From: Sanguinoderma infundibulare
Lineage: Eukaryota > Basidiomycota > Agaricomycetes > Polyporales > Polyporaceae
Length of the DNA stretch: 64,000 nt
Reading direction: 5' to 3'
Assembly (NCBI GenBank): GCA_032821775.1
Contig: JAVLRN010000001.1
Location: forward strand, 1,798,001-1,862,000
Below the pieces are notes generated by a model. It searched no databases. It was not told the origin of the DNA and saw only the letters and a list, made by a program, of their open reading frames with translations. Position numbers and translations under genes: made by a program. The stretch's first letter is position 1; each line of letters opens with the position of its first letter. Positions 23,801-35,807 of this stretch are shown piece after piece.

Positions 23801-25900
23801 TCAGTGTAAGTTCCCGGTTGCAAATTTGACCCCGATCTCACATTCGTTTAGGTCGACACCATCAGTGAGGTCCTTCAGCAACGTTGTGGCTCTTTCTGCA
23901 GTACAGACGATGTTATGCTCTACAAGGTGAGCAATGCCGTTGACTGTTTGACTGTTCTTGAACCATCATATCAATGCTGTTTCAACGCATAGGCGCGAGA
24001 GAACGTACGCAAAGCTGTAGAGACCCGGAACCCAACAGAACGCCAAGCCTGGCTTGGGGAGTCCCTCAGGTGCGCGATTTGTATGCGGTGCGTGGTAGGA
24101 TACTGATCCTTGTGCAGGCTATTCATGAAGGGTGCCCGTAATCTCGAGTTCGACAAGCTGCGGGGGATCATTGGAGACTATCAACAATTGAGCTACGCTA
24201 AAGGTACGCCCATCGGTCCCTCATCCTGATATAAATCTAACGATGAGATGTGCTAGGCGCGGTTGAACTACCCTTGTACTGTGCACAAGTCCTGGACACC
24301 GACCTGCAAGGCCAAGAGTATTGGATAGCAGGATGCCCTCTCAACGATGCCCGAGCGCAATTCTGGGAGCGTAGGAAGCACTGCTACGAGCTCGTCCTCG
24401 ACTCCCTATCGGTATTTGAGGAGCGTTGTGTTCCTGGGAAGCAGAGCTCTGGACAAGTGGACGATCCTGAGAGCGTTCGGGGTCACGCCTTTGAGCTCGC
24501 GTTTGCGAGCGAGGACGAGATGTTCCATTCAACGCTTTATGAGTGGTTGATTGGTCGGGGGATGGCCGATGAGCTTCTCGAGGTACCAGTTTCCATTATG
24601 CAGGGAGCGAACCTCACTAATATTCATTGACAGATGCGTCCAGCCTACCTTGAGGCTCATCTTCGCCGCGAACCAGTCAGTGTGGAGAAGTTCCAATTGC
24701 TTTGGCAATTCTACGTCAAGGATGATCAGCCACTTCGGGCTGCAGAAGTACTTGCTGTCCTCGCCGAATCCACCGAGTATGTTCCGTTACTATTCAGTGT
24801 AAGGGTGACACTGATGATCTGCAGGTTCAGCTTGTCCCTTGACACGAGGCTGGAATACTTGACGCTTGCCGTGAGCAATGCCAAATCTCATCCGGTCTCA
24901 GTTGGCGGCAGGCATGAGACAGCCATCGCGTTCCTCACGGACCTCGAGGAGAAGCTCGAGGTTGCCCAAGTGCAACTCGAGTTGTACAACACACTCTCGC
25001 CTCGCCAACGCGAGCCGGAAATTGCTGATAGGTTCAAGGCATTGTCATACCGTCTATACAACATCACTGAGGTGGGTGCATTGCTCTGCTTTGTGGTCCA
25101 TGCAGATGGCTCATTTCTGAGTACGTAGCTGTATCAATTATACGCCGACCCACTGGATCTACCCCTCATCAAACTTCTTATCCTGCATGTTTCGGGACAC
25201 CGTGATGAGGGCATCATCCGACCCATATGGAACAGGATATTCGAGGAAGGTCAGTTGTCAATTAAAACTTCCCCCTTTTCCCCTGCTAACGATACTCCAG
25301 CCATCGAGGGCGTTGATGCGAAGGCGGCCGCTGACCGTATCATGGGCCACGTTATTCCGCTGGGACAGCGTTTCTACCCTTCCGATAGCGCCTTCCCATT
25401 GCGTAAGTCCCCTCCTGTCAATACAAGGCAATTCTTCGCTCACATTTCGACATGTCGCAGAACACATCGCTTCGCTTTTGGTCCGCTTTGCTCTTGCTCA
25501 CAAGGGCGAGGTGCCTTACGGTTGGGCTCCACGGATCCTGACCCAATGTGGCGTGCCGTATCCCGAAGTATGGGATATCTTGCATGAGATGTACGAATCC
25601 CAGGTACGTGCCTTCCTCCACGCGAAAGCACTACGGTCAGACCTAATGCTTCGAACTCGACAGGTCCCGCCATTCAACGAGCAAGCCAATGTCCAGGCCA
25701 TCTCATCCGACATCGCAGTCTTGCTGACCGACTGGATCGAAGACGCAAAGCGACCGCAGTCCTCCGCCACGCGTGGAGAGTTCCCTGTGTTCCGGATAGA
25801 CCAAGCTGTCGACCAGTATCTCGCAGAGTTGGAGCCTACTCGTGCGGAAACGAAGGCTGCGTACGAATCGATCAAGCGTCAGCTTCGGCGACACTGGTGA
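20805..25900 (+). CDS. Nuclear pore scaffold nucleoporin, Nup155/Nup170 family
   Basis: A long multi-exon gene of about 1,350-1,400 residues, close to the family length. Confident early exons are 20805-21027, 21085-21195, 21249-21345, 21398-21813 and 21871-22837. At least ten shorter exons follow, to the TGA at 25898-25900. The N-terminal beta-propeller region shows LPSSASYTVFPDDYRAPF, RVWIAIDHNLFLWDY, RNCFYSLTANSTITVWKA and TLVPQ-free conserved spacing. The alpha-helical C-terminal half contains GTPTWAER-like (GGRPTWAERVTYGT), FSGRREGLALYFARLARPFW and VEKFQLLWQFYVKDDQPLRAAEVL. These segments match Nup155/Nup157/Nup170, inner-ring scaffold proteins that anchor the pore to the membrane. Small exons in 23.2-25.2 kb were followed by eye only. 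Confidence 0.9.
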
Positions 25901-26139
25901 TTCGGTGGACGTCCTTGGCCCGTGTACGATCTAGTTACATTTGTGTTTCGATTCCAGATTATTCCCTCTCGAGACTCTGATGCCAGTACCCGGACGTGAC
26001 ATGAATGTATTAGGCGCGCATGTATAGACGCCATCAGCGAGTGATTCGTTCGAGTTCAACAGGCTACGTACCACCCTAGCTCCCACCAACTTGACACGAC
26101 TTTGTCTTTTGCGCACCTTTCCTTGCTGAGCCCGATCTC

Positions 26140-27827
26140 ATGGAATCCATTGCTAGTGATCCAGAGCTTGGCCAGGAAGTTATCCAACTTCTGCATAAGA
26201 AGTTGCAGCAGAGACGTCAAGAACTGGAGGAGCTCCGCAGGCCGGTAAGAATGGGCGACCCGTCCCCGCGGCATGCGTTGAGCGTGCCATACAGCCCAGC
26301 CCCGAACTAGCACTAGTAGACAGCACGACGATACGGTCAGAAAATGAGACGCTGCGGTCGGAGCTGGCTGCACTGCAACTGCAACTGTCGACTGCCTTGG
26401 AAGGTCGAAACTCCAGGGCACGATCTCGGAACTCGGTAAACATGCGTATATCCCCACCTAATCATCCATCAACTCAAGCTATAACCATCGCAGACATCGT
26501 TCGTTTCAGAGAAGGCGGTACACGAAGCGATAGACGATCTACAACGGCGAGAAGCTACTCAGGTATTTCCGCCGACCATTAAATGCTTTCTACTTGCTGA
26601 CGAGATACTTGGATTTCCGCTCAGGATGAGACCATCATCGAGCTGAAAAGAAAATTGGACAAGTACAAGGAGAAACACGAATCGCAGAAGTCAGGGAACG
26701 AAACTCTCAACAACGTATTTAGTTACCCATCGCCGCCGTGCGTTACGAATTACTGACTTGAGTTGGACGTAGACCTTGAAAAGGCTTATCGAAGACCTTA
26801 CAGCTGGAATTGATAAGTTGGAGGGTCTCCAGAAGGACATATGCGGAGCGGAAACGGAACTGGTGCGCATGTTACCATGAGGCCCCACTTAACGGCGTTA
26901 ATACTTGTTATGGCACTCGTGCACCATAGAAAGCGGTCGACAAAGAAGCACCCGATTTCGACTGGAAGACCTTTCAGAATGATGCTCACGTCCCAAACCC
27001 CAAAGGTGTTCCCAAGAATAAGAGCTTAAAGCCGTTCTTATCTTCAGCACCGTTTTCTCACCTCCCACCGGTATGTACCATGGCATATCCTTGATCGCAG
27101 CAGAGGCTTACATCCACGATGGTTTAGGATATGATGGAGGAATAGTACGGAATTTGGCATTTATAGCTACTCCTCTTGCTAAGCATGCGCTCATGCAGTG
27201 GACACCTCAAGCTGCTCATCGTCCAACCAGACGAGTTTCAATGGTCCACAAAGTCCGCCAACCGTGGGCTGCATATACTCCCCTCCTTCACGTACGACCC
27301 TACGACCCATTCTGGTGACGGCGGGTGGATAAAGAATCCGAACGCTGCTCAATTTCGTTCGGAGAAGAAAGGACATACCCAGTGGGAAGTGATCTGTCGG
27401 CTACAGAACAACTGGTACTACTATGGTACCTACCAGTGTGTCGGATGCTGCCCTATTGCCGCAGGAGACGAGGAATTCAGCAAAATGGTGAGCTCCTTCG
27501 CGTTATTCGCCCACCACATAACCCGCGGCAACAGAATGCCTACAGATATCCAAGGACCTAAAGAAGAAAGTGGTCCTACATGTGGAGCAAGTCGCACCTG
27601 TCGTTCGCAGCTTCATCTCGGCCTTGTGCAAAGACGGACCTTTGATGCTTGACCTCCGGGGTTTTGAAAGGACTGGATTCAACCGCTCCTTCAGCGAGGC
27701 CCTTCGCTCTCACAAGAAGGTGCTTCAGCAGATGTCATCTAAGCCGAAGAACACTACGAAGAAGAGGCCAGAAGGGGGGAAGAGAGACAGTGGGCCACCT
27801 CGGAAGAAGCAGAAGAAAGCCTCTTGA
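26140..27827 (+). CDS. DUF6697-like coiled-coil protein, copy 1
   Basis: Start ATG 26140 (MESIASDPELGQEVIQLLHK), stop at 27825-27827, with about eight exons. The N-terminal half is heptad-rich coiled coil (RSENETLRSELAALQLQL, then ELKRKLDKYKEKHESQK and LEGLQKDICGAETEL). The C-terminal half holds a globular domain that recurs in the next gene: LHILPSFTYDP, GGW, NNWYYYGTYQCVG and RGFERTGFNRSFSEAL. It ends in a Lys/Arg-rich tail (RPEGGKRD, PPRKKQKK) that looks like a nuclear localisation signal. The globular part resembles DUF6697, a domain common in agaricomycetes and of unknown function. I assign this by motif spacing and not by a search. No catalytic residues are evident. Confidence 0.75.
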
Positions 27828-28104
27828 ACATCGCAGTGCGCTTGCATCTCGGATTGGCACTAGTACTTTGTAATTCTGGCCCTGCACGAAACGCTAGGTA
27901 TTCGACATTGAATATTGGGGGTCATAGGGTGAGGGGGCATATGCTGCTGCGGTGTGCTCGACCGAATATGGGAATGCGCTCGCCCAGAATGGCAAGCCAT
28001 TCTCATTTCCCATGGCGAGCTGCGGGCCTTGGCGCCCTCAGGCACCCGGTACCTTGTTGTTCTTCCTCTCGGACCACTGCCGATACCATCCACAGCGGAG
28101 TGAC

Positions 28105-29836
28105 ATGGAATCCAAGCCATCCACCAAAGATGATACGGCTTTGGTCGTTGATATGATTAAGCTGCTCTCTGACGAACTGCAACGTGTCCAGAATGAAATC
28201 GACGAGTTGCGAACCAACTGCCGTGTTCCCAGAGTAGGTCCAATCGATCATAGTAGTGGTAACTCAGAACCCAGAACCGCCTAAGACGTTGTTGCAGGGC
28301 CATGTCGGGGCACTCACAGTCGGTACTGGCGAGTTATACGCCATCCAGGAAGACAACCTCAGGTTGAGATCGCAAATCGAAGACGCCAGGGCGAGAATAC
28401 GTGGTACCCCCCTGCATCCGCATGTGAGCATTTTTGGTTAAAGAGTCATTCAAAGCGGTTAACCCCTCCGGTAGGACGAGGCACGCCTTGAAGAGCGATT
28501 GAGCGAGCTCTCCAAAGAGGCTTCCCGGAAAGACGCGGAATACGTCTGTTTTTCCCCATCCTATTTCCCAGTCCTCAGCAAGAGCCTGAAGCATTTTTGC
28601 CTCTTAGACGAAGTCGAGAGAGAAGCTGTCGGCCAAAATCGTAAAGATGCGGGAGAAATACAAGGAGGAAAAGTCCGCTGCGTCTCAGCTTCAACAGGTG
28701 GGTCGCCTATGATACAACAGGCTTATGGGTTGAAGTCCATTGACTTGAAGCTCACGCGGTGCGATAGTCAATATCGGAGGTCGAGACTCAGATAGCCAGC
28801 GTCAATGATACCCATGCAGAGGCGTCGCAGCGTCTCCAAGACCTGGCGGATGAGGTGGTAAGAAATATTCTGCGACAGCATATGGGGAGCCCTCGCTAAT
28901 ATATTCGCACCAGGCAAGCCAGAAGCGTCAAAATCCATTCAGCTCCCGCGCCTTCTTCGATGTGCCTCCACAAGAGGAAGAGGGACTCGTGCCGCACACA
29001 TTAATCTTCCCGGCACCTACGTCCACACTCTTGTTGCCCAATGTGAGTCTCGTTTGCTATCTGTAGATACCATCCCGTCCGGTGATGGCTGAAACCCGCA
29101 CCACCCCTCAGGCTATATCAGCACTTTGGTACCGTGTTCATGCTGCCTTGAAGGATGTGAATGCGTTTGACTGACGGTTATCAGTGCCCCGGGCGGATAT
29201 ATGGCGATGCAAAGGGAAGAAGTGGCGTTTTCGCGCAATTATCCCAAGACGCGCTGCTTGGTCTTTGGACCCACTCACCACTATAACCCGAAGTCGAGGG
29301 GCTCCAAAGGTGGATGGGAAGTTGCCGAGGACGCCCAAGTCCCCGATCATCCGGTGTACAAGGACTTGTTCTATCGGGAAAGCAGCACTCACTGGTGTTA
29401 CCTGGGGACTTTCCAGTACGTCGGGCAAGACGCACGATCAGTCCAAGACCTGGGTGACGCGGTACAAAGGGTCAGTGCGCTCCTAGGCGAGGCATATGCC
29501 GATGCTAACAAGGTATTCTCACAGGGCTTGCAGCTCATCCTAACGAAGACAGTGCTCTTCGCCGACATGGTTCCGCCTATCCTCATCGACCTGGTGAAGA
29601 ACATGTACGACTGTGGCCTTTTGAAGGTCGCGTGCGTCGGATGGCGACGGATCGGTTTCAGCCAAGGGGTTATAGACGGACTGCAGGTGGTGTTCCAGCC
29701 TCGTCTCGGCTTGGGTCCACCGACAATCATACAAATTCCGAAGGCAGGTTCAAGTCTGGCGTCGAAAGTCCCCATGAAGCGAGATAGAGAGGAAGAGCTT
29801 GACGCAAGTCCTGACAAGAAGAATAGGGTCGCGTGA
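28105..29836 (+). CDS. DUF6697-like coiled-coil protein, copy 2
   Basis: Starts 277 bp after copy 1 with a similar opening (MESKPSTKDDTALVVDMIKL). Several short exons encode coiled coil (DELQRVQNEIDELR, QEDNLRLRSQIEDARARI, LEERLSELSKEASRKDAEY, KMREKYKEEKSAASQLQQ). A linker (NPFSSRAFFDVPPQEEEGL) precedes the globular domain with the shared pattern FGPTHHYNP, GGW, THWCYLGTFQYVG and CVGWRRIGFSQGV. The tail (KRDREEELDASPDKKNRVA) is again basic. The order, strand and domain plan match copy 1, so this is a tandem duplication, although sequence divergence is high. Function is unknown. Exon boundaries between 28.5 and 29.2 kb are approximate. Confidence 0.75.
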
Positions 29837-30071
29837 CGACCTTCTTCTGTCTGGCGTCCATGTATTTGCTGGATGCTTTCGAACACGATGAATTCTATTC
29901 TGCTGCTGTCTTGTCGTCCCCATTACAACAATGCATGTACATTATACTATTACATATCGTATCGGCTGTAGGTTAACCCGCGTCCATCAATCAGTTCGGA
30001 AAGGAGCTGAAGGAGAGTGTCGCTCACTCGTGATAAATAAGTCATGATGGTCGTCAGAGGTATATACCGCT

Positions 30072-31270
30072 CTAGCTAAATGCCTCGTCGGCGAGCCTGC
30101 GCTCCATTTTCACGTCTTCCTTGACATCGCTCACGCTCGCGAGGCCCGGAAGGACGACCTTCCACGTGCCCTTGTCCATGATCACTCTACGTATCTATGG
30201 AGACTGGCAGGTCAAAATCAAGTGCCAGGTGGAATCAGAAAGGGGGACACTCGCCTGATTCTGGATCAGCTCGTGAACTTTGGGGACGTCCTCGAGCTTC
30301 GCACGGCTGCCCATGAGGGAGGTTGTTTTGATATCGAGGATGAAGTCGGAATGCGGAGAGGGGAGCGTGAACGTGATTGTTGGGTGTGGTGAGTTGGGAT
30401 GTGGCGGGGTTAGACGGACCTGTATAACGGACAGCCGTCAGTGCCATTGATGTCGTACGAACACGGTGGGATGTACTCACAGAGGAAGCAAATAGGGATA
30501 GGGAGATAGTGAGTGAAACGGGTAGGCGTGCAAATGAAGGGAATGGGTAGTTGAAAAGGACCGACGTAGATATAGATATAGAAACGGAATCAACATATCG
30601 CATGTCATAGTCAATTTCCTAGCGAACGTGCGACTATTAGTTCAAAGACAGCAACGGTACTTGGAGGAACATACAGGGTCTGAACCTAATTGGTCGCGAC
30701 GAATGCGTGCATTCGAAAGGCGGGGCGCGGAGGAGCCTAGATCGACTGAATGGACCTTGATGTAGTCCTGGAAGAAAGTTGGAACTTGGGCTAGTCGCGA
30801 AGGGACTCGAGACGTACGACCAAGCCGGCCGGGCGCATTTTGTTTGCGAAATGCTCGACGCGCTGACGAGCTACTTCGTCTCCCTCAGCACCGGGTAGAC
30901 CGTTGCGGAGCTTCACACGGTATGCCTGTAGGACCTAAGGGGCGCGGGTGTTCATTATGCACTGATCGGCACGGACGCGCAGACGTACCTGTTGCAGAAA
31001 GACGTTCAGCCACTCTGAGCTCTCTGTGTCACCTTGACGTTTGGTGGCCTGGTAGTCGTCGAAATTGACACGCGCTGCCGTGAGGTCGTCTTCGCTGCTG
31101 TCATATTCGATCTTTGGGGGGTAAGAAGCCCTCTTGTAGGGACGTTCTGGATCGGTGTCGAAGAAGAGGTACTTGAGGATGAGGAAGAGCAGGAAGAGGA
31201 TCGAGGCTTGACCCAAAATCAAGCCCTGGGTGAACGTTGGCTGAAGCGTGAAGACATACGCCGAGGCCAT
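30072..31270 (-). CDS. MMM1: Mmm1, ERMES ER-mitochondria tether subunit
   Basis: Six exons (31270-30989, 30934-30818, 30767-30675, 30618-30481, 30419-30255, 30194-30072) sum to 918 nt and 305 residues. The N-terminus is short and luminal, then one membrane helix (TQGLILGQASILFLLFLILK, about residues 13-33), the position and GLILGQ motif typical of Mmm1. The rest is an SMP lipid-transfer domain: SSEWLNVFLQQVLQAYR, SLFASSVRLTP, DFILDIKTTSLMGSRAKL and VPKVHELIQNQ. Mmm1 is the ER-anchored part of the complex with Mdm10, Mdm12 and Mdm34 that moves phospholipids and maintains mitochondrial shape. The intron at 30254-30195 starts with GC instead of GT; no GT alternative keeps the frame. Confidence 0.88.
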
Positions 31271-31483
31271 AATTGCCTGCTGAGGGCGAGGAGGGCGAAC
31301 GGTCGGTGGGGTGTCCTGCCAGTGCCGTGCGCATACGCGGAGGACGAGGAGACGGTGAGCGCTGGGCGACTGCGAACGCTCCGCGACGTCAGCGTCAGGA
31401 CGGCAACTGATAGACGCCTTATCAATCACACGCGCCGTGTCTGCGGTACTTTTCAAGTTCAGTGATCTCCTCCTCGCCCAGCC
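31271..31483. promoter_or_regulatory. Divergent promoter, MMM1 / TTL-like gene
   Basis: About 213 bp separate the outward-facing start codons. The shared-promoter idea rests only on spacing. Confidence 0.5.
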
Positions 31484-33107
31484 ATGGACGACTTGGCCGC
31501 GTTCGTCTCCTGGCCATCCGCCCCGCTCACAGACCGCCTTGTCCGCGAGGCACTCAAGTTTACGACGCCTGCTCCCTCGATTCAGGACTCCCTCCACAAA
31601 GACGCCAACGACTCGCCTCGCCGACTACTTCAGTGGGCGACATATGATGCGCTCGATCACGACCTTACCTTCTCTCACCACCCTGCTTCCAAAGTTTTAT
31701 CGTCGTCCTATGTTATTCGGAAAGCTCTGATACGCAAGCACTTTCTCTCACGATGCATCCACAACTACCTGACCAAGCATCAGGACTCCATCCTCGCCCG
31801 CGCTGCCCCCAGAACTTGGGAGCTCGAGCTCAGCTTCGCAGACGAGCTCGACGAGCTATGGGCCGACGATCTCTACGACTTGTCTGAGGAGATAGACAAG
31901 GGCGACCCCTCCAAATGGTGGATCCTCAAGCCTGGGATGGCTGACCGGGGCATGGGTCTCCGGCTGTTCCACACAAAACAAGACCTGGAAGCGATCTTCC
32001 TCGAGTTCGAACAGGACGGATCAGATGCTGAGGATGGCGACGGCCAAGGTCGCGATACTGCTGTCGTCACTTCCCAGTTACGCCACTTCGTGATCCAGGT
32101 GAGTCCGTTGGACGCAATGCATCGCAGTATTTCGTCCTCAGACCGCCAAAGGAATATCTAGCGAACCCACTCCTCCTCGATCCCGCCAAAGTCCCCCTGG
32201 ATGATGCCGCCAAGCCTCCCACAAGCGCTCTTCGCGGCCACAAAGTCAGCTCATGTTTCATTCCAACGTCAACGCATCATTCAAGCCCTGTCTAGTTCCA
32301 CCTCCGCGTGTACTGTGTCGCGTCTGGCGCTATCAAAGTCTACGTCTATGAGCACATCCTGGCCCTCTTCTCCGCTGTCCCATATGCTCCGCCGTCCAAG
32401 TCGGTGGATTGCGCACAGGGCCCCTCGAATGCCATCGATCTTTCTGCCCACCTTACCAACACCTCCCTGCAGACTGAACGAGGGGAGGCAGGTGTCCGCT
32501 TACTCGAAGAGCTCATTGGATGTCACATACTATCTACGGCTCCGAACACCATCTCTCAGAAGCAGCCACCACGACCCCCTCATGCCATCGGTCAGGCACT
32601 CGACCCAGAAGTCATTCGCTCAGCTAGGCGACAGGAGGCACATTGCCTCACGTTCACGAAGGAAGACGTCGAAGAGTTGAAGGATCAAATCAGTGCTGTC
32701 CTCGGTGAGACGTTCAAGGCTGCCGTCGAAATGAGCGTGCACTTCCAGGTCCGTTATTCGCCCATCACTGTATAGCAGTCGTTCTAACTTGCTGACAGCC
32801 GCTCCCAAACGCATTCGAGCTGTACGGGATTGACTTCCTTGTCACTCACGACTCCTCACCAGGCGCATCTCGCAAGTTCCAGACAAAGCTCCTGGAAGTC
32901 AACTCGGAACCTGCCATCGAGTTGACTGGCCCGCGACTCACGTGGATCCTTGAAGACATGTTCAAGTCCACTGCAAAGACATGCGTCGAGCCATTCTTTG
33001 GTCCAGAAGGGTCCCAGGCACGTTTAGAAGTGGAGGCTTGGAAGGTAGGGGAGACCAAGGAAAATTTACGGAAATGTCTTGATCAGCAGATCCGTAGCGC
33101 ATGGTAG
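31484..33107 (+). CDS. Tubulin-tyrosine-ligase-like ATP-grasp protein
   Basis: Four exons (31484-32098, 32152-32244, 32296-32748, 32799-33107) total 1,470 nt and 489 residues. The TTL fold is shown by WWILKPGMADRGMGLRLF (ATP-grasp lysine and glycine loop), RHFVIQEYLANPLLLD, FHLRVYCVASGAIKVYVYEH, DLSAHLTNTSLQ (metal-binding region) and ELYGIDFLVTH with KLLEVNSEPAIEL. TTL enzymes ligate amino acids to tubulin or other proteins. The fungal member related to yeast Pby1 is linked to P-bodies, so tubulin need not be the substrate. Acceptors at 32151 (AAAG) and 32798 were chosen because they alone rebuild the conserved VIQEYL and FQPLPN joins. Confidence 0.9.
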
Positions 33108-33316
33108 GACCGAGACAATTTAGAAATGTATGTGTGTAGAAGTAAGCTATAGATGTATGAACTGCTTCGGAATTCGTCGTGCATTGTTTCTTGCGAGACT
33201 GCCAAATTGAGCGACTCGGCAAACACCTAAACTCTGTTTGGTGCAGCGATCTTGTATGCCGCGCATCTGCCCTCCTCGTCCCGAACCTCCAGACCGTAGA
33301 CTCAGAAACCACCAAA

Positions 33317-34075
33317 ATGGCCTCGAACACGTCCAACGTTCTCTTTGACGACATCTTCACGATCAATGCAATAGACAAGGAGGGCAAGAAATTTGATCGA
33401 GGTGCGTGCCCCGCGCTTCAGCCACTTCTCGCGTGTCATCGCGCCTTCCCTAACCTCTACCTCCGTGCGCATGTGCAGTCTCGCGTCTCTACGCGCACTC
33501 TAAAAACTATGACATGGACCTGACGCTGGACTACAACATCGAGCTCTGTCCTCTCCAAAACGGCCAATCCTTCGCGCTCGCGCTCGCGTCTTCACTCTCG
33601 CGCAATCCACAAGGGCCGGCGGGTACGACAGAGGACGAGGACAAGGCAGACGTTTGGAGACCAGATGTGAAGAGACGAGGGTTGGATGACGACTACGAGT
33701 ATGTGATGTACGGGAAGGTGCGTTTCGTTCTCGTTCCATTCGTTTGCAAAGTTCGACCCGCGTTCTCTCGCCTTTCCCGTGGACGCGCTACCTGTCACCC
33801 CGTTCCTCCCCTTTTTCCGTTCATGATAGCCCGGCCGGCTTGCTCATGCTGTTCGTTCTGAAGGTGTACAGGTTCGACAGCGGTTCGGCAGAGATTGTGT
33901 GAGTGCCTCGATCTTCGTCTCGTCCGCCCACCGCTTCGACGGGATTGACGGTCTGGTTCTGGGCAGGACGGCGTACGCGTCCTTCGGCGGACTCCTCATG
34001 TCCCTAACGGGATCGTTCAGACACTTGACCAGCATTGTGCTCGGGGACCCTGTATTCATACTTCTGCGCCGGTGA
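33317..34075 (+). CDS. RPB8: RNA polymerase I/II/III shared subunit Rpb8 (RPABC3)
   Basis: Four exons (33317-33401, 33479-33717, 33864-33898, 33967-34075) total 468 nt and 155 residues, the normal family size. Signature segments are LFDDIFTINAIDKEGKKFDR, SRLYAHSKNYDMDLTLDYN, ELCPLQNGQSFALALASSL, DDYEYVMYGKVYRFDSG and ASFGGLLMSLTGSFRHL, ending LLRR. Rpb8 is an OB-fold subunit common to all three nuclear RNA polymerases. The protein is complete and unremarkable. Confidence 0.96.
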
Positions 34076-34634
34076 TGGCCTACGCCTACCTTCTGTTTTT
34101 CTACTCGATTGATCTCCAACGCTGCTGCACGCCCTCCGCATCTACCGTCAGGCCTTGAGGTGAATCGTAGCGCGCAATCCGACTTCGCACGTCATGACAC
34201 AAACGAGTCCAGGGAATAATTGCACCGGAGCCATGAAAGACACTTTATACGATTAATGGTACATCTCGAGAGCCACACAACCCCATCGGCGCACCTACGC
34301 ACGACCCATCTCGAAGAAGCGCTTTGTCAACCGTGACTCAACGGCGTACGAACGATGCCGGAACGTCTCAAGGATCAGTGGTGGAGCAGACGACGACAGA
34401 CACTGAAGCAGTGCTCGAATTCAAACCCCCTGTCACGCCGTCTTCCAACTGGCAAGAGCTGTTACCAGAAAGAGACCCTCAATTACACCAGAAGAAGTAC
34501 AGGTACGGTACAGCGAGAACCACAGACTGGAGGCCGCCAAAGGGCCGTCATTCGCCAGGCAGAGAAAGTTGATGGTACAGTAGCGGGGTCAGAAGACAAT
34601 CACAACCGTGCCCAATCGTCCCAGCCAGCCAAGC
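34076..34634. other. Convergent intergenic region after RPB8
   Basis: This holds the RPB8 3' UTR and the 3' UTR of the minus-strand membrane-protein gene. The open frames here (plus 34324-34572 and 34355-34714) have no recognisable content, and the second is partly antisense to the neighbouring coding exon. Confidence 0.5.
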
Positions 34635-35586
34635 CTACACTTGGGGATATGCGTGCAGCGTCGGTTGCTGAGGTTGACCATAGCCTGCCATCTGCGGCGA
34701 AACTGCTGTCATAGGCTGGCTGTAACCTGTCGTCTGCGGCGAAACGGCGTTCAACGTAGGCGGGTACGCGTGCTGGTTGTCGTACCCCGCGAGCTTGGCT
34801 TCCGCGGCAGCAGTCGTGACGGGCGCGACGCTGTCGCTGGCAGGCAGGGCCTCCCTGACGGACCGCTGCCAGATGTAATTCCCGCGGTTGGCTTGGATGA
34901 TGAGGATGACAAGGAGCGTGATCATGTATGCCCAAACTGTCGCTTGGCGTGAGCAAGACGCCGGACATGGCGGCGATGAGAAGGAGCTTACGACCGAGCC
35001 AACCGAGGAAACCAAACGCCGCCGCGGCCGACGTTTCGTTGCAGACCGTCCGCGCTGAAGCTGGAAACCAGGCGCTGCAGTTAACCCAGAAGTTGGCGGC
35101 GCTGTCCGCCGCGGCCCCGCCGGTGGCCAAGTACAGGACGCCGAGGAAACCTGTGCCGACAGTAGACAGTTAGACGCTTCTAACTCGTGGAAGGGGAATA
35201 GCAGTGTGGACGTACCAAACCAGGACAGTTCCACGACGATCATTGACGTGAATGCCCCCGTGCGCAAGAAGTCGACGACGAGCCTGGATCAGGAGGATTA
35301 ATGCTGGGCCTAAAACACCGGACATGAACCAGCACGTGGCACGTACATGGCGGGGAGGGTGAGGCCAGCAAGCACAGCAGTTGCGACAGACAAGCCGGCC
35401 CACGCAAAAGTGGGAAGATTCTCCAATTTGCCAATCTCTGAGAGAGCATGTGCGCCCACGCCGAGGAGGACGATAGCGCAGAGGCTTGCCCATGCTGTCT
35501 CACTCCTGTGAGCGCAAAGTTGGATAGATAGCGGGAAATTTTCACTGACCCAAGACCGCGACGCGGAAGACCGACAACCAATACAT
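34635..35586 (-). CDS. MARVEL-like four-helix membrane protein
   Basis: Exons beginning near 35505 read through to the stop at 34637-34635 and encode four hydrophobic helices. These are a first segment (ASLCAIVLLGVGAHAL), a second (AWAGLSVATAVLAGLTLPAM), a third (GAFTSMIVVELSWFGFLGVL) and a fourth (VWAYMITLLVILIIQA). A cysteine-containing loop (NFWVNCSAWFP, ARTVCNETSAAAAFGFL) lies between the third and fourth. This is the topology of fungal MARVEL-domain proteins, often found at the plasma membrane or eisosomes. The cytoplasmic tail carries a near-repeat of about 14 residues (AVSPQTTGYSQP and AVSPQMAGYGQP). The first exon is unresolved: an ATG at 35586 is present, but its frame does not join the next exon with standard splice sites. 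Confidence 0.65.
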
Positions 35587-35807
35587 TCCGGGCACGGGTG
35601 TCAATTGCTACTGTACCGCAACGTCTAGCACTTATATAGAACGCCTGTTAGACCTGGGGTGAACACTATGGAACTCAAAGATAAAACGCACCTAGAAGAG
35701 TGAGGACTGAGAAGACCAGAGGCGTATAAGCTCACGACAAGGGAGTCGGAAGTAGGCCGCACCTTATAACGGCGTGTCCCGAGGCTGTACGCAGCGTGCT
35801 CGTCAGT

